Origin: Citrifermentans bremense R1
GTDB taxonomy: Bacteria; Desulfobacterota; Desulfuromonadia; Geobacterales; Geobacteraceae
Length of the DNA stretch: 64,000 nucleotides
NCBI RefSeq assembly: GCF_000426865.1
Contig: NZ_AUGE01000001.1
Span: 186,001-250,000 of the forward strand
Direction of reading: 5' to 3'
This document shows positions 7,374 to 19,705 of the stretch, in pieces (the stretch's first letter is position 1; the number at the start of each line of letters is the position of its first letter). The notes beneath the pieces are model-generated. The model was not told the DNA's origin. It saw nothing but the letters and a program-made list of their open reading frames with translations, and searched no databases. The position numbers were made by a program, and so were the translations under genes.

Positions 7374-10040
7374 TTACCTGAGCCTCTGGATCTTCTCCAG
7401 GCTCTCTTCCAGGAGCTTCTTCTTGTTGGCGAACTCGCCTATCTTCTCGCGCTCCTTCTCGACCACGTCGGCCGGGGCGCGCTCGACAAAGCTCGGGTTC
7501 TCAAGCTTCTTGGAGAGGAACTCGATGTCCTTCTCGATCTTGGCGATCTCTTTGCCCAGACGCTTCTCCTCTTCCTCGACGTTAACGAGCCCCCGAAGCG
7601 GCACGATGATCTCGACGTCGCCCGCGACCTGCAGGCTCGCTTCCGCGGGACGCTCGATCCCCTGGCCGATGCCCAGGTCGGAGAGGCGCGCAAGGCTCAT
7701 GACGTAGGCCTCGTTGCGCTTCAGAAGGGCCAGGCTTGCCTCGGACTTGCAGTCGAGGATGGCGGCGATCTGCTTGCTCGGGGCCACTTCCATCTCGCCG
7801 CGGATGTTCCTGATCCCCTTGATCACTTCCATGACCAGATCCATCTCGGTGGCGGCAGCGGCGTAACCTTCCCACTCTGCGCAAGGGGTCGGGAAGCTGG
7901 AGATCATGATCGACTCGGCGGCGCCATCCCTTTTCGGGAGCGCCTGCCAGATCTCCTCGGTGATGAACGGCATGAACGGGTGCAGAAGGCGCAAAAGGTT
8001 CTCCAGCACCAGCCAGAGCACGTACTTCGCCGAAGCCTGCCTGTCGGCGTCCCCCTTGTAGAGGTCGTCCTTGGCAAGCTCGATGTACCAGTCGCAGAAC
8101 TCGCTCCAGGTGAAGCGGTACAAATCGTTGGCCGCCTCGTTGAAGCGGAAGGATGCCAGTGCTGCGTCGACCGAGACGGCGGTCTGGTTCAGCCGGTACA
8201 GGATCCAGCGGTCGGCGTTGGAGAGCTTGAGGGAAGCCGGCTCCACCACGTTCGGGTCGAAACCCTCCAGGTTCATCATGGCGAAGCGGGAGGCGTTCCA
8301 GATCTTGTTGGCGAAGTTGCGGTAGCCGGCGATCCTCTCCTCGGCGAGCTTGATGTCGCGCCCCTGCGCTGCGAAGGCGGCTAAAGTGAAGCGGAAGGCG
8401 TCGGTGCCGTAGGCGTCGATGACGGTCAGCGGATCGATCACGTTCCCCTTGGATTTGGACATCTTCTGCCCCTGCGCGTCGCGCACCAGGGCATGGATGT
8501 AGACGTCGGTGAAGGGGACCTCGTCCATGAAGTGAAGCCCCATCATCATCATGCGCGCCACCCAGAAGAAGAGGATGTCGAAGCCGGTGACGAGGCACGA
8601 GGTCGGGTAGAAGGAGGCGAGCTCGGGTGTCTTCTCCGGCCACCCCATGGTGGAGAAGGGCCAAAGCGCCGAGGAGAACCAGGTGTCGAGGACGTCGGTT
8701 TCCTGGCGGATCTCGTCGGAGCCGCACTCGTCGCAGCAAGACGGATCCTCCTTGGCGACCGTGATGTGGCCGCAGTGGTCGCAGTACCAGGCGGGAATGC
8801 GGTGCCCCCACCAGATCTGGCGCGAGATGCACCAGTCACGGATGTTCTCCATCCAGTCGTAGTAGGTGTTCTCCCACTGTTGCGGGACGATCTTCGTGCG
8901 CCCGTCCTTGACGGCGCCCAAGGCGCGCTCGGCCAGCGGTGCAACCTTCACGTACCACTGCAGCGACATGTACGGCTCGACCACGGTCTTGCAGCGGTAG
9001 CAACCGCCGACGGAAAGCGCGTGGTCCTGGATCTTATCCAGAAGCCCCGCGGCTTCGAGGTCGGCTACCACCTGCTTCCTGGCGGCGAAGCGCTCCATCC
9101 CCTCGTACTGCTTGCCGGCTGCGTTCACGACGCCCGACTCGTCGAAGACGTTGATGCGGTCCAGGTTGTGCCTCACCCCCATCTCGAAGTCGTTGAAGTC
9201 GTGGGCCGGGGTGATCTTCACCACGCCGGTGCCGAACTCGCGGTCGACGTAGTCGTCGGCGATGATCGGGATCTCGCGGTTGACCAGGGGGAGCAGCACC
9301 ATCTTGCCGATCAGGTGCGCGTAGCGCTCGTCCTCGGGGTGCACCGCCACCGCGGTGTCCCCCAGCATGGTTTCCGGGCGGGTGGTGGCGACCACCAGGA
9401 AGTCATTCGTCCCGACCACCGGGTAGCGCAGGTGCCACAGGTGCCCCGCCTTCTCCTCGTGCTCGACCTCGATGTCGGAGAGCGCGGTATGGCAGCGCGG
9501 GCACCAGTTGATCAGGCGGTTGTCGCGGTAGATCAGCTTCTCCTGGTACAGGCGCACGAACACCTCGCGCACCGCCTTGGAGAGGCCCGCGTCCATGGTG
9601 AAGCGCTCGCGCTCCCAGTCGCAGGAGGCGCCCAGGCGCTTCAACTGGCCGATGATCTGCCCGCCGGATTCGCCCTTCCACTGCCAGACCCGCTCGATGA
9701 ACGCCTCGCGTCCCAGCTCGAAACGGTCCTTCCCTTCGGCCGCCAGCTGGCGCTCAACCACGTTTTGCGTGGCGATGCCGGCATGGTCGGTCCCCGGCAT
9801 CCAGAGGACGTTGTAGCCGGCCATACGTTTCCAGCGGCACAGGATATCCTGCAGCGTATTGTTGAGCGCGTGCCCCATGTGCAGCACGCCGGTGATGTTC
9901 GGGGGGGGGATCACGATGCTGTAGCCGGGCTTGTCGGAGGGGACATTCGCGTGGAAGTAACCCTTCTGCTCCCACTGCTGGTACCAACGCTCCTCAACGC
10001 TTTTCGGCTCGTAAACCTTTTCCAGCTCTTTGTTTGCCAT
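7374..10040 (-). CDS. valS: Valyl-tRNA synthetase
   Basis: 888 residues, the usual bacterial length. It charges tRNA-Val with valine in the cytoplasm. The class I signatures are present: HMGH within PPNITGVLHMGHALN near residue 50 and KMSKSKGN near residue 530. The CP1 editing domain lies between them, with the family's zinc-type cysteines (CPRCH and CDHCG/CDECG). The anticodon-binding helices follow, and a C-terminal coiled coil (LGKEIAKIEKDIEFLSKKLE) closes the protein. The start ATG has GAGGT seven bases upstream. It is separated from the upstream regulator gene by a terminator and from pilD by a palindrome. Confidence 0.98.
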   Translation of the reverse strand: MANKELEKVYEPKSVEERWYQQWEQKGYFHANVPSDKPGYSIVIPPPNITGVLHMGHALNNTLQDILCRWKRMAGYNVLWMPGTDHAGIATQNVVERQLAAEGKDRFELGREAFIERVWQWKGESGGQIIGQLKRLGASCDWERERFTMDAGLSKAVREVFVRLYQEKLIYRDNRLINWCPRCHTALSDIEVEHEEKAGHLWHLRYPVVGTNDFLVVATTRPETMLGDTAVAVHPEDERYAHLIGKMVLLPLVNREIPIIADDYVDREFGTGVVKITPAHDFNDFEMGVRHNLDRINVFDESGVVNAAGKQYEGMERFAARKQVVADLEAAGLLDKIQDHALSVGGCYRCKTVVEPYMSLQWYVKVAPLAERALGAVKDGRTKIVPQQWENTYYDWMENIRDWCISRQIWWGHRIPAWYCDHCGHITVAKEDPSCCDECGSDEIRQETDVLDTWFSSALWPFSTMGWPEKTPELASFYPTSCLVTGFDILFFWVARMMMMGLHFMDEVPFTDVYIHALVRDAQGQKMSKSKGNVIDPLTVIDAYGTDAFRFTLAAFAAQGRDIKLAEERIAGYRNFANKIWNASRFAMMNLEGFDPNVVEPASLKLSNADRWILYRLNQTAVSVDAALASFRFNEAANDLYRFTWSEFCDWYIELAKDDLYKGDADRQASAKYVLWLVLENLLRLLHPFMPFITEEIWQALPKRDGAAESIMISSFPTPCAEWEGYAAAATEMDLVMEVIKGIRNIRGEMEVAPSKQIAAILDCKSEASLALLKRNEAYVMSLARLSDLGIGQGIERPAEASLQVAGDVEIIVPLRGLVNVEEEEKRLGKEIAKIEKDIEFLSKKLENPSFVERAPADVVEKEREKIGEFANKKKLLEESLEKIQRLR

Positions 10041-10070
10041 CTAATCGACCTCTTCGGTATCTAAAGTATG

Positions 10071-10094
10071 AAAAAAGGGGATCGTGAAATCCCC
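10071..10094 (-). terminator. Rho-independent terminator after the response regulator gene
   Basis: Stem GGGGAT/ATCCCC with a 6-base loop; read on the minus strand it is followed by TTTTTT. It lies between the regulator stop and valS, so valS probably needs its own promoter or read-through. Confidence 0.7.
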
Positions 10095-10126
10095 TGATTC
10101 GTAAGCGGATGCCGGGACGGGCTGGA

Positions 10127-11347
10127 TCAGCCGCGCTCGCCCGACCTCAATTTCCTGATCTCTTCCTTGATGAGCACCTCGGCCAGGTCGGGAACCACCT
10201 CCCAGACGATCCTCTCGATGACCTCTCTGGAAACCTTGGAGAGAGCGGCCACCAACTGCTCCTCGCTCAGTTCCACAGGAGCAGCCGGAGCGGCTGCAGC
10301 GGCAGCGGCGGGAGCTGCACTCTGCGGTACTTTGGCGGGCTCGGCTACCGGAGCGGCTACGGCCGGGGCTTCCCGCTCCAACACCGCCTCGGCCACGGTC
10401 GCAAAGGGATCGTACTCCGGGAACTGGAACGCCTCGGCCTCGGCTGCCGCGGCAGGAGCAGCTTCAGCTGCCGCAGCCGGCTCCTCGGCGAGGGCGAAGA
10501 ACTCCTCCTCGCTGATGCCGACCGGCAATTCCTCTACCTGCGCTTCGGGCTCCAGGTCCAGGGCGGGGCCCGTTTCTTCGATGTCTTCGGCGTCCTCGTC
10601 GAAGCTGAAGACCTCCTCGGCCTCGAACTCTCCTTCCGGCTCCACTACCCCGAAAAGCTGGGCAGGAGGTGCTACCGGAGCGGCCTGAACCTCCTCCAGC
10701 TCGAAGGCCCCCCAGAGATCATCCTCCTGCGTCGCTTCCACCAGTTCCTCTTGCACCGCAGCGGCGACCACGGATACCGCGGGTGCTGCCGCGACGGGCT
10801 CCGGCCCGGCCTCTGCCGCCACGTTTCCCCAGACCGCCTCGGCATCGGGGAAAGATGCGGCCCCGGGAGCCTCCACGGGAGGCATGTTGTCGAAAGAGGA
10901 AAGGTCGCCCCAAAGCTCCTCGGCGGCGGCGTCGGCGGCAGGCGCCGCGGCGGGCATAGGCGCGCTTTTGCGGGACTTGCCCACGGCCAGCATCTCCTTC
11001 ACCCGGTCGATCAACTGCTGGGACTCGAACGGCTTAGATATGGAAGCGTCGGCGCCGCAGTCGCGCGCCTTCTCCTCGTCCAGCGGCTCGAAAGCGCCGA
11101 TCAGGAGCAGGATCGGTACGGAGTTGAGCTTGGGATCGCGGCGGATCTCGGCGCAGACCTCGTACCCGGTCTTGCCGGGCATCAGGGCGTCGACCAGCAT
11201 CACGTCCGGGTTTACCTCCCGCGCCTTCTCAAGGGCAGCCGTGCCGTTGTCGACTACGGTTAGCTCGAACTCCTCGTTGGCAAAGATAATTGCCACAACC
11301 TTTTGGATGGTGATGCTGTCATCGGCGAGGAGCAGTCTATTGCCCAT
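10127..11347 (-). CDS. Response regulator with long Ala/Glu-rich linker and C-terminal helical domain
   Basis: 406 residues. The receiver is at 1-122: acidic pair ADD near residue 9, phospho-acceptor in MLVDALMPG (about residue 53) and lysine in ISKPFES. About 230 residues rich in alanine, glutamate and proline follow, almost certainly disordered. The end is a short helical module (VSREVIERIVWEVVPDLAEV) that recurs in response regulators of this group. No DNA-binding or enzymatic output domain is visible, so it probably works by protein contacts. An ATG with GGAGGGATAG upstream is the start. The gene is monocistronic by the terminator after it, and lies upstream of valS and the pilD block. 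Confidence 0.85.
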   Translation of the reverse strand: MGNRLLLADDSITIQKVVAIIFANEEFELTVVDNGTAALEKAREVNPDVMLVDALMPGKTGYEVCAEIRRDPKLNSVPILLLIGAFEPLDEEKARDCGADASISKPFESQQLIDRVKEMLAVGKSRKSAPMPAAAPAADAAAEELWGDLSSFDNMPPVEAPGAASFPDAEAVWGNVAAEAGPEPVAAAPAVSVVAAAVQEELVEATQEDDLWGAFELEEVQAAPVAPPAQLFGVVEPEGEFEAEEVFSFDEDAEDIEETGPALDLEPEAQVEELPVGISEEEFFALAEEPAAAAEAAPAAAAEAEAFQFPEYDPFATVAEAVLEREAPAVAAPVAEPAKVPQSAAPAAAAAAAPAAPVELSEEQLVAALSKVSREVIERIVWEVVPDLAEVLIKEEIRKLRSGERG

Positions 11348-11587
11348 CTATCCCTCCGCTACTTTGAAAGCTTATTGTCAGGAGTTAATTTGGCACAGAA
11401 AAGTCGAATAGTCCGGCTAAGACAGGCAATGCAATCCAGATACTGATACAAAGGATTTGTCTTTTGACAGGACGGAAAGAAATGACAGTTCGCAACTGAG
11501 CGCAAAGTGATCCAGTTTCATGCAAAACGGTAGAAAAAACTAGCATAAAGGGTACAACGTGTCAAGGTATTTGCCCTTTTCTATTAA

Positions 11588-12733
11588 TTACTCGTCATTG
11601 AATCTGGCCATCTCTCCAAGCTCGGGCGGAATGCCGAATAGCTGCGATGCGACGGTGGAAAGATCGCCTCTGAGCTTGCTGAACTCGTGGGTGTTCTTGT
11701 AGTCCAGCCGGGCGGTCAGAAGTATCACGAAGGTGTCTGACGCCGGGTCGATCCAGATCGAGGTTCCCGAATAGCCGGTGTGGCCGAAGGAGATCCTGGA
11801 AAAGCCGTTGCCGCGCGGAGAAGAAAACGGGGAGGAGATGTCCCACCCCAGCCCCCGCACCACGCCGCCGCCGCGCGAGAAGTAGGGGGCGGTCATCTGG
11901 TCCACGGTCCTCGCCGCCAGCACCCGCCTGCCGTCGAGGGTCCCTCCCCCCAACATCATGCGGCAAAGCCTTCCCAGGTCGCGCGCCGTGGAGAAGAGCC
12001 CTGCGTGCCCCGCCACTCCCCCCAACTGCCTGCAGAGCGGGTCCTGCACCTCTCCCATGAGGATGCGCCCCTCGGTCAGGGTAGCGCAAAAGCGCCCTTC
12101 CCTCTTGGGATTGAAGCAGGTATCGGTCATGCCGAGCGGGCGGTAGAAGGAGGCCTGGGTGTAGACGTCCAGGGGAGCGCCGGTCGCCCTGCGCACCAGT
12201 TCCGCCAGGAGGATGAAGTTCAAGTCGGCGTACCGGAAGCGGCTACCCACCTCCCCCTTGAGCTTCTGGGTGGCGGCGCCCTCTATGGCGGAGCGGATCG
12301 GGCTGTCCCCGTAAAGCTGCACGTCGTCGAGCCCTGAGGTGTGGGTGAGCAGGTGCAGCACCAGGATGGAATCCTTGCCATGGCCGGCCATCTCCGGAAA
12401 CCATTTCACCACGGGATCGATCAGCGAGATCCTCCCCTCTTCGGCGAGTTTCAGTACCGACGGGGTGGTGGCTGCGACCTTGGTTAGGGAAGCGATGTCG
12501 AAGATGGTGTCTACCGCCATGAGGGGGGCGTCGGGGAGGGGTGAGGTCCGGCCATAGGCCTTCTCGAAGAGGATTCTGTCCCGGCTCCCGACCAGCACCA
12601 CGCCGCCGGCGATGAGGTTGCGGCCGATGGCGTCGCCGATCAGCGCGTCGATCCTGGCGAGGTCGGCGGCATAGCCGCTGGTGGCGCAGAGGACGAGGAG
12701 GAGGCTGCAGATGATTTTTCTGAAAAAAGGCAT
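11588..12733 (-). CDS. Beta-lactamase-family serine hydrolase, exported
   Basis: 381 residues with a signal peptide at 1-22 (LLLVLCATSGYAAD). The penicillin-binding/class C fold is marked by SLTK (SxxK nucleophile, IASLTKVAAT), YADLN (YxN) and HTGYSG (KTG-equivalent HTG). Members hydrolyse peptidoglycan peptides, esters or D-amino-acid amides in the periplasm; the substrate cannot be read from sequence. HTG rather than KTG argues for an esterase or peptidase rather than a true beta-lactamase. The 240 bp before the neighbouring regulator gene hold no gene that I can support. Confidence 0.9.
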   Translation of the reverse strand: MPFFRKIICSLLLVLCATSGYAADLARIDALIGDAIGRNLIAGGVVLVGSRDRILFEKAYGRTSPLPDAPLMAVDTIFDIASLTKVAATTPSVLKLAEEGRISLIDPVVKWFPEMAGHGKDSILVLHLLTHTSGLDDVQLYGDSPIRSAIEGAATQKLKGEVGSRFRYADLNFILLAELVRRATGAPLDVYTQASFYRPLGMTDTCFNPKREGRFCATLTEGRILMGEVQDPLCRQLGGVAGHAGLFSTARDLGRLCRMMLGGGTLDGRRVLAARTVDQMTAPYFSRGGGVVRGLGWDISSPFSSPRGNGFSRISFGHTGYSGTSIWIDPASDTFVILLTARLDYKNTHEFSKLRGDLSTVASQLFGIPPELGEMARFNDE

Positions 12734-12789
12734 GGCTCGCCGAGAAACGGGGTTGAAGGCTCTGATTGCGCGATAGCTCCCGCGGGGGG

Positions 12790-13197
12790 CTAGTTCATCC
12801 TGAAGTTGACCGATTTAAGCACCTTTCCCTCGCTGTCAACCGCGTCGCAGCGCCACTCCCCCGAAAGCCCCTTCTCCACCACCTTGCGGCTGTAGGTGCG
12901 CCAGTGCGCCCCTTTGACCGGGAGCTCGTACTCGGCCACCACCTCGTCGTTCAGGTACCAGAGCTGCTTGATCGTGGTATTGGTGTCCTCGGGGGCCGAA
13001 AAGCGGGTGAAGCAATAGAGCGCTTTCACCGAAGCAGAAGAGATGCGCCGCACCGAGTCGATGGGGTTTCCCTTGACGATCTTGGTGGTTACCGCCATTT
13101 CGGTTATCTTCAGGTCGGCGGCATGCGACTGGCTGAAGCCTGCGAGAAGCAGAAAAAGGATAGCGGCGACTGTGGTGAAAAGCGTGGTGCGATTCAT
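12790..13197 (-). CDS. DUF2914 domain protein, exported
   Basis: 135 residues with a clean signal peptide (LLLAGFSQSHAAD). The rest matches the DUF2914 pattern of a small beta protein: LYCFTRFSAP, LWYLNDEVVAEYELPVKG, WRTYSRKVV and GEWRCDAVD. The family is found in the periplasm or fused to membrane proteins, with no settled function. It lies 56 bp before the hydrolase gene on the same strand and 84 bp after argJ; co-transcription with the hydrolase is possible. Confidence 0.85.
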   Translation of the reverse strand: MNRTTLFTTVAAILFLLLAGFSQSHAADLKITEMAVTTKIVKGNPIDSVRRISSASVKALYCFTRFSAPEDTNTTIKQLWYLNDEVVAEYELPVKGAHWRTYSRKVVEKGLSGEWRCDAVDSEGKVLKSVNFRMN

Positions 13198-13280
13198 GGT
13201 GCCTCCAGCAGCGATTCCCGAATTAAATGCCGGCAGTTGCGATCGGTGCCGGTACCCCCAAAAGGGGATTTTTCCAGCCT

Positions 13281-14456
13281 CTAGGTTCTGTAATCGGCGT
13301 TGATGCGCACGTAGTCGTAGGAGAGATCGCTGGTGTAGACCGCGGCTTCCCCGTTTCCCAGCTTCAGGTCGATGGTGACCTTGAACTCCTTTTGCTGCAG
13401 CACGCGGGTGCCGGCCGCCTCCGCGTCGCCGCCAGCAAAGATCCCGCCGGAAGCCATCACCACGTCGTCGAAGCGGATCTCCACCTGCTGCTGCTCCACG
13501 CGGGCGCCGGAGTAGCCGACCGCGGCGATGATTCTCCCCCAGTTGGCGTCCTGGCCGAAAAAGGCGGTCTTCACCAGCAGGGAGTTGGCGACGGCGAGTG
13601 CGGCGGTCTTCGCGTCGGCGTTGGTGGCCGCCCCCTTGACCCTGATCTCGACGAACTTGGTGGCACCCTCGCCGTCTTTTACGATCAGCTTGGCAAGCGA
13701 CAAGAGGAGGTCGTGCAAAAGGGCGCGGAAGGCGTCCCCTTCCTTGGTCCCCCCCTTGATCACCGGGTTTGCCGCCGCGCCGTTGGCGATGACGAGCGCC
13801 GTGTCGTTGGTGGAGGTGTCGCCGTCCACCGTGATGGCGTTATAAGAGCCGTCCACCGCCTCGGCGAAGGCGCTCTTCAAGAAAGCGCCGTCAACGGCAG
13901 CGTCGGTCACCAGGAACGAGAGCATGGTGGCCATGTTGGGCTGGATCATCCCGGCACCCTTGGCTATGCCCCAGATGCTGTATGGCGTTCCACCCGCCTC
14001 CCCCTCGCGCCGCTCGATCTTCGCGAAGGTGTCGGTGGTCATGATGGCGCTCGCCACGTCCTCCAGGGTACCGTGGTCGAGCCTGTCGACCAGGGGCTGG
14101 ATCCCCTTGCGGAAGCGGTCCATGGGGAGCTGCTGCCCGATCACCCCGGTCGAGGCGATCAGCAACTCCTCGTCCGGAAGCCCGAGGGCCTCCGCCGTTT
14201 TGCGTCCGCATTCCAGCGCGTCCAGCATCCCCTGCTCGCCGGTGCAGGCGTTGGCGTTGCCGGAATTGACCAAAAGAGCGCGGCAGGAGCCGTTTTCGGA
14301 GCGCTCGCGCGAAATGATGACCGGAGCCGCCTGCACCTTATTGGTAGTGTAGACCGCGGCGACCTTGGCCGGCAGGTCGGAGAATATAAGCGCCAGATCG
14401 AGGCGCCCCGGCTTCTTGATAGCCGCCTCAACGGCGGAAAAGCGAAAACCTTTCAT
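13281..14456 (-). CDS. argJ: Glutamate N-acetyltransferase / amino-acid acetyltransferase
   Basis: 391 residues. ArgJ moves the acetyl group from N-acetylornithine to glutamate in cyclic arginine synthesis and can also use acetyl-CoA. The self-cleavage site is plain: KGAGMIQPNMATML, where the Thr of the ATML motif becomes the nucleophile of the beta chain. Other family blocks are VNSGNANACTG, SNDTALVIANG-like STNDTALV and GRIIAAVGYSG. A start nine codons further upstream is open, but the ATG used here has AGGAG five bases before it and gives the usual N-terminus (MKGFRFSAVEA). It is 47 bp downstream of secA. Confidence 0.96.
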   Translation of the reverse strand: MKGFRFSAVEAAIKKPGRLDLALIFSDLPAKVAAVYTTNKVQAAPVIISRERSENGSCRALLVNSGNANACTGEQGMLDALECGRKTAEALGLPDEELLIASTGVIGQQLPMDRFRKGIQPLVDRLDHGTLEDVASAIMTTDTFAKIERREGEAGGTPYSIWGIAKGAGMIQPNMATMLSFLVTDAAVDGAFLKSAFAEAVDGSYNAITVDGDTSTNDTALVIANGAAANPVIKGGTKEGDAFRALLHDLLLSLAKLIVKDGEGATKFVEIRVKGAATNADAKTAALAVANSLLVKTAFFGQDANWGRIIAAVGYSGARVEQQQVEIRFDDVVMASGGIFAGGDAEAAGTRVLQQKEFKVTIDLKLGNGEAAVYTSDLSYDYVRINADYRT

Positions 14457-14503
14457 GCGAACTCCTAAAAGCAGACCTCTCAATCTGCTTCATCTCTGTT
14501 TCA

Positions 14504-17380
<2,877 letters not shown>

Positions 17381-17530
17381 CTATCGATTCTCCTTGGCCG
17401 TAGAAACAGTGATGAAAAAACAAGGTACGCTACCATAAAAGTGAGAAAGCCTCAACTGAAAAGGCTTCAGCGGCGGGCACCTGACAGCACTGTTCCATTC
17501 AGCCCCCTTCGCGGCGCCGCAAGCCTCTCA

Positions 17531-17566
17531 TCCCCCCTCCCGACCTCCCCCTCCGGCGGGAGGAGA
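17531..17566. repeat. C/G-rich imperfect palindrome (dispersed family)
   Basis: CCTCCC at 17536-17541 pairs with GGGAGG at 17558-17563 in the secA-mnmH divergent gap. Similar palindromes lie at 34.33, 51.15 and 63.25 kb, so this looks like one intergenic repeat family. Confidence 0.5.
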
Positions 17567-17627
17567 GCCCGGGGACCGCGCCTGTGCCGCCGGTGCCGGT
17601 TCCCTTTCCCTTCCCCAAACCTCCTCC

Positions 17628-17656
17628 TTGCAATCCGCCGGGGCTCTCTTTATAAT
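17628..17656 (+). promoter_or_regulatory. Sigma-70-type promoter for mnmH
   Basis: TTGCAA, a 17-base spacer and a perfect TATAAT. Transcription would begin near 17663, giving a leader of about 20 bases with GGAG at 17671-17674 before the TTG start. Confidence 0.7.
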
Positions 17657-17683
17657 GAGCCCGCCAAAAAGGAGCCCTGCAAC

Positions 17684-18724
17684 TTGGAAACAGCACCGTT
17701 TAACGAAGAACTCATCGACACCCATCTCGTAGTCGACGTACGCACCCCCCTGGAATACGAGGAGGATCACCTCCCCGGCGCCATCAACGTTCCGCTTCTC
17801 ACCAACGAAGAGCGGGTGGAGATCGGCATCCTGCACAAAGAGATCGGCCCGCATGCCGCAAGGAGAAGGGGGCTCGAACTCACCGCGCACCGCTTCCCGC
17901 AGATGGTGGAGGAGATAGCGACAGCAGCGGCGGGAAGGCCGATCCTCGTCTACTGCTGGCGGGGGGGGCTCAGGAGCAAGACGGTCACCGTGATCCTGGA
18001 TCTCGCCGGCTTCAAGGCGGTGCAGTTGCAGGGAGGGTACAAGAGCTTCCGCCACGAGGTGAGCGAGTACTTCACCCCCTTCACCCCGAAGGCACCGCTC
18101 GTCGTCTTGCACGGCATGACCGGCATCGGCAAGACCACGCTCTTGCAGCGCCTGAAAGAGCGCGGCAACTCGGTGCTCGACCTCGAAGGGCTCGCCTGCC
18201 ACCGCGGTTCGGCCTTCGGCCAGCTGGGGCTGAACCAGACCCTCACCCAGAAGCGCTTCGAGACCCTTTTGTGGGACGAGATCAGGAAGGCCCCTTTGGA
18301 CCGCCCGCTCATCCTGGAAGGGGAGAGCGAGCGCATCGGGCGGGTATCGCTTCCCGGGGACTTCTACCAGAAGATGGCGGCCGGCGTCAGGGTCTGGTGC
18401 TTTGCCTCGCTTGAGACCCGGGTGCAGCGGCTCATCGACGAGTACGGCCTTCCCGGCTACAAGGAAGAGATGGCGGTAGCGCTGCAGAGGATCAGGAAGA
18501 AGCTGGGCGGGAAAAGGTGCGAGGAGCTGGCGGAAAACCTGGAGAAATGGGAGCTGGAGCCCTTCATGGCGGGACTTGTGAACGACTACTACGACAAGGT
18601 CTACTACAAAAACCGCAGCTGGGAGGCGGACACGGAGCTTGGTATGGAGGATTTCGACCAGGCGGCCGTCGAGCTGGAGCGCTACCTCTCACTTCACTTC
18701 AAAACGGGTGGCGCGAGCGCCTGA
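17684..18724 (+). CDS. mnmH: tRNA 2-selenouridine / 2-geranylthiouridine synthase MnmH (SelU)
   Basis: 346 residues. MnmH replaces sulfur by selenium in 2-thiouridine at the wobble base of some tRNAs, via a geranylated intermediate. The N-terminal rhodanese domain has its active cysteine in VYCWRGGLRS (near residue 88). The C-terminal P-loop domain carries GMTGIGKTTLL near residue 145. The frame is open upstream, but the strong promoter at 17628-17656 and GGAG nine bases before TTG fix the start there; no ATG fits. The selenium donor comes from SelD, which is not in the window. A selenocysteine tRNA gene lies 36 kb away, so the genome uses selenium twice. The 3' end overlaps the convergent neighbour by 26 bp. 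Confidence 0.93.
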   Translation: METAPFNEELIDTHLVVDVRTPLEYEEDHLPGAINVPLLTNEERVEIGILHKEIGPHAARRRGLELTAHRFPQMVEEIATAAAGRPILVYCWRGGLRSKTVTVILDLAGFKAVQLQGGYKSFRHEVSEYFTPFTPKAPLVVLHGMTGIGKTTLLQRLKERGNSVLDLEGLACHRGSAFGQLGLNQTLTQKRFETLLWDEIRKAPLDRPLILEGESERIGRVSLPGDFYQKMAAGVRVWCFASLETRVQRLIDEYGLPGYKEEMAVALQRIRKKLGGKRCEELAENLEKWELEPFMAGLVNDYYDKVYYKNRSWEADTELGMEDFDQAAVELERYLSLHFKTGGASA

Positions 18725-19592
18725 CCCTGTATTTCGCCAGCAGCTCCACCGGGTGGTAGGAGAGCTTCGCCTGCCTCAAGGCGGGCTCCCCCAGGTCCTG
18801 CTCCCGGTTCAGATAGCGGCACTCGGGGAAGAGGAGCCGGGAGAACTCTCGGTCCAGCAACTGGTACAGCCCCTCCAGGAACAGGTCCCCCTTCTCGAAA
18901 TGGCAGACAGCCGTCTCCCGGTTCAGCCGCTCGCCTAGCGCGAACCCCCTCACCGCCCCATCGACCAGCACCACCACCCCCGACAACCCGAGCGCTTCCC
19001 TAAGCCTCAGCGCCTCGGTCGCCCCCTCCACCTCCTGGGCGAGCGACGACTCCTCACCGAATTCGGCGCGCACCCGGCGCCACTGCTCCAATAGTTCCAG
19101 CGCCCCCTCAAGGTGCCCCTCGTTGAAGAGCTCCACCTGGTGGCGGTGCCGCAGCTGGAAGTAATTCACCCGATTCTTTTTCTTGTGGTACTTTTTGCCG
19201 GGAAGCTCCGCCATCTCCTGTTTCAGATGCAGATAGTCGAAGTTGTCGCGGTCGGGGATTATTTCTAACCCGGAGCCGGGGAGGCAGCACGAGAGCAAGC
19301 TGTCGTCGGCGCCGTAGAGGGTGAGTCCTTCATCGAGAAGCCTGCGGGTCGCGGCGGCGATATCGCCGCAAAAAGGGGGAAGGAAATAGGGGGAGCCGTC
19401 GTAGCCGCGCCCAAGCGCCAGCACCGCGTCCCCCAACCGGGTAAGCCTGTAGTCGTGCGCCTTCCTGAATAGATAGAGGTTCGCGAAGGTGAGCTCGGAG
19501 ACCCGCGGCTGCAGCGCATCGAAAAGCGGGTCCAGCTGGGACTTGTCGTCCAGGGCGATTCCCCTGGAGCTCGGATACTGCGGGATTTCCAT
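18699..19592 (-). CDS. DUF2156 protein (phosphatidylglycerol lysyltransferase-like acyltransferase fold)
   Basis: 297 residues, started at the ATG with GGAG five bases upstream; an extra 23 codons upstream are open but lack a ribosome site. Motifs of the DUF2156 family: ELTFANLYLFRKAH, LPPFCGD, PDRDNFDYLHLKQEM, KKYHKKKNRVNYF, and a GNAT-like end with FALGERLN, FEKGD and CRYLNREQDLGEPALRQAK. Relatives include the catalytic part of aminoacyl-phosphatidylglycerol synthase, but this form has no membrane part and its substrate is unknown. It converges on mnmH with a 26-bp tail overlap. Confidence 0.85.
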   Translation of the reverse strand: MEIPQYPSSRGIALDDKSQLDPLFDALQPRVSELTFANLYLFRKAHDYRLTRLGDAVLALGRGYDGSPYFLPPFCGDIAAATRRLLDEGLTLYGADDSLLSCCLPGSGLEIIPDRDNFDYLHLKQEMAELPGKKYHKKKNRVNYFQLRHRHQVELFNEGHLEGALELLEQWRRVRAEFGEESSLAQEVEGATEALRLREALGLSGVVVLVDGAVRGFALGERLNRETAVCHFEKGDLFLEGLYQLLDREFSRLLFPECRYLNREQDLGEPALRQAKLSYHPVELLAKYRVRRSRHPF

Positions 19593-19705
19593 GGCGGCTC
19601 CGGAAAAAAATTTTCCACAGTATACCGACATATTTGCAAAAATGCGAAAAAACGCTGGCAATTGCCGCGCCGTATACGATAGTATTGCGAACGTTGTTTT
19701 ACACT

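Noticed and set aside
13255-13280. Hairpin CCCC-AAAA-GGGG after argJ as a terminator.
   Set aside because: The stem is four bp and no T run follows on the argJ strand.
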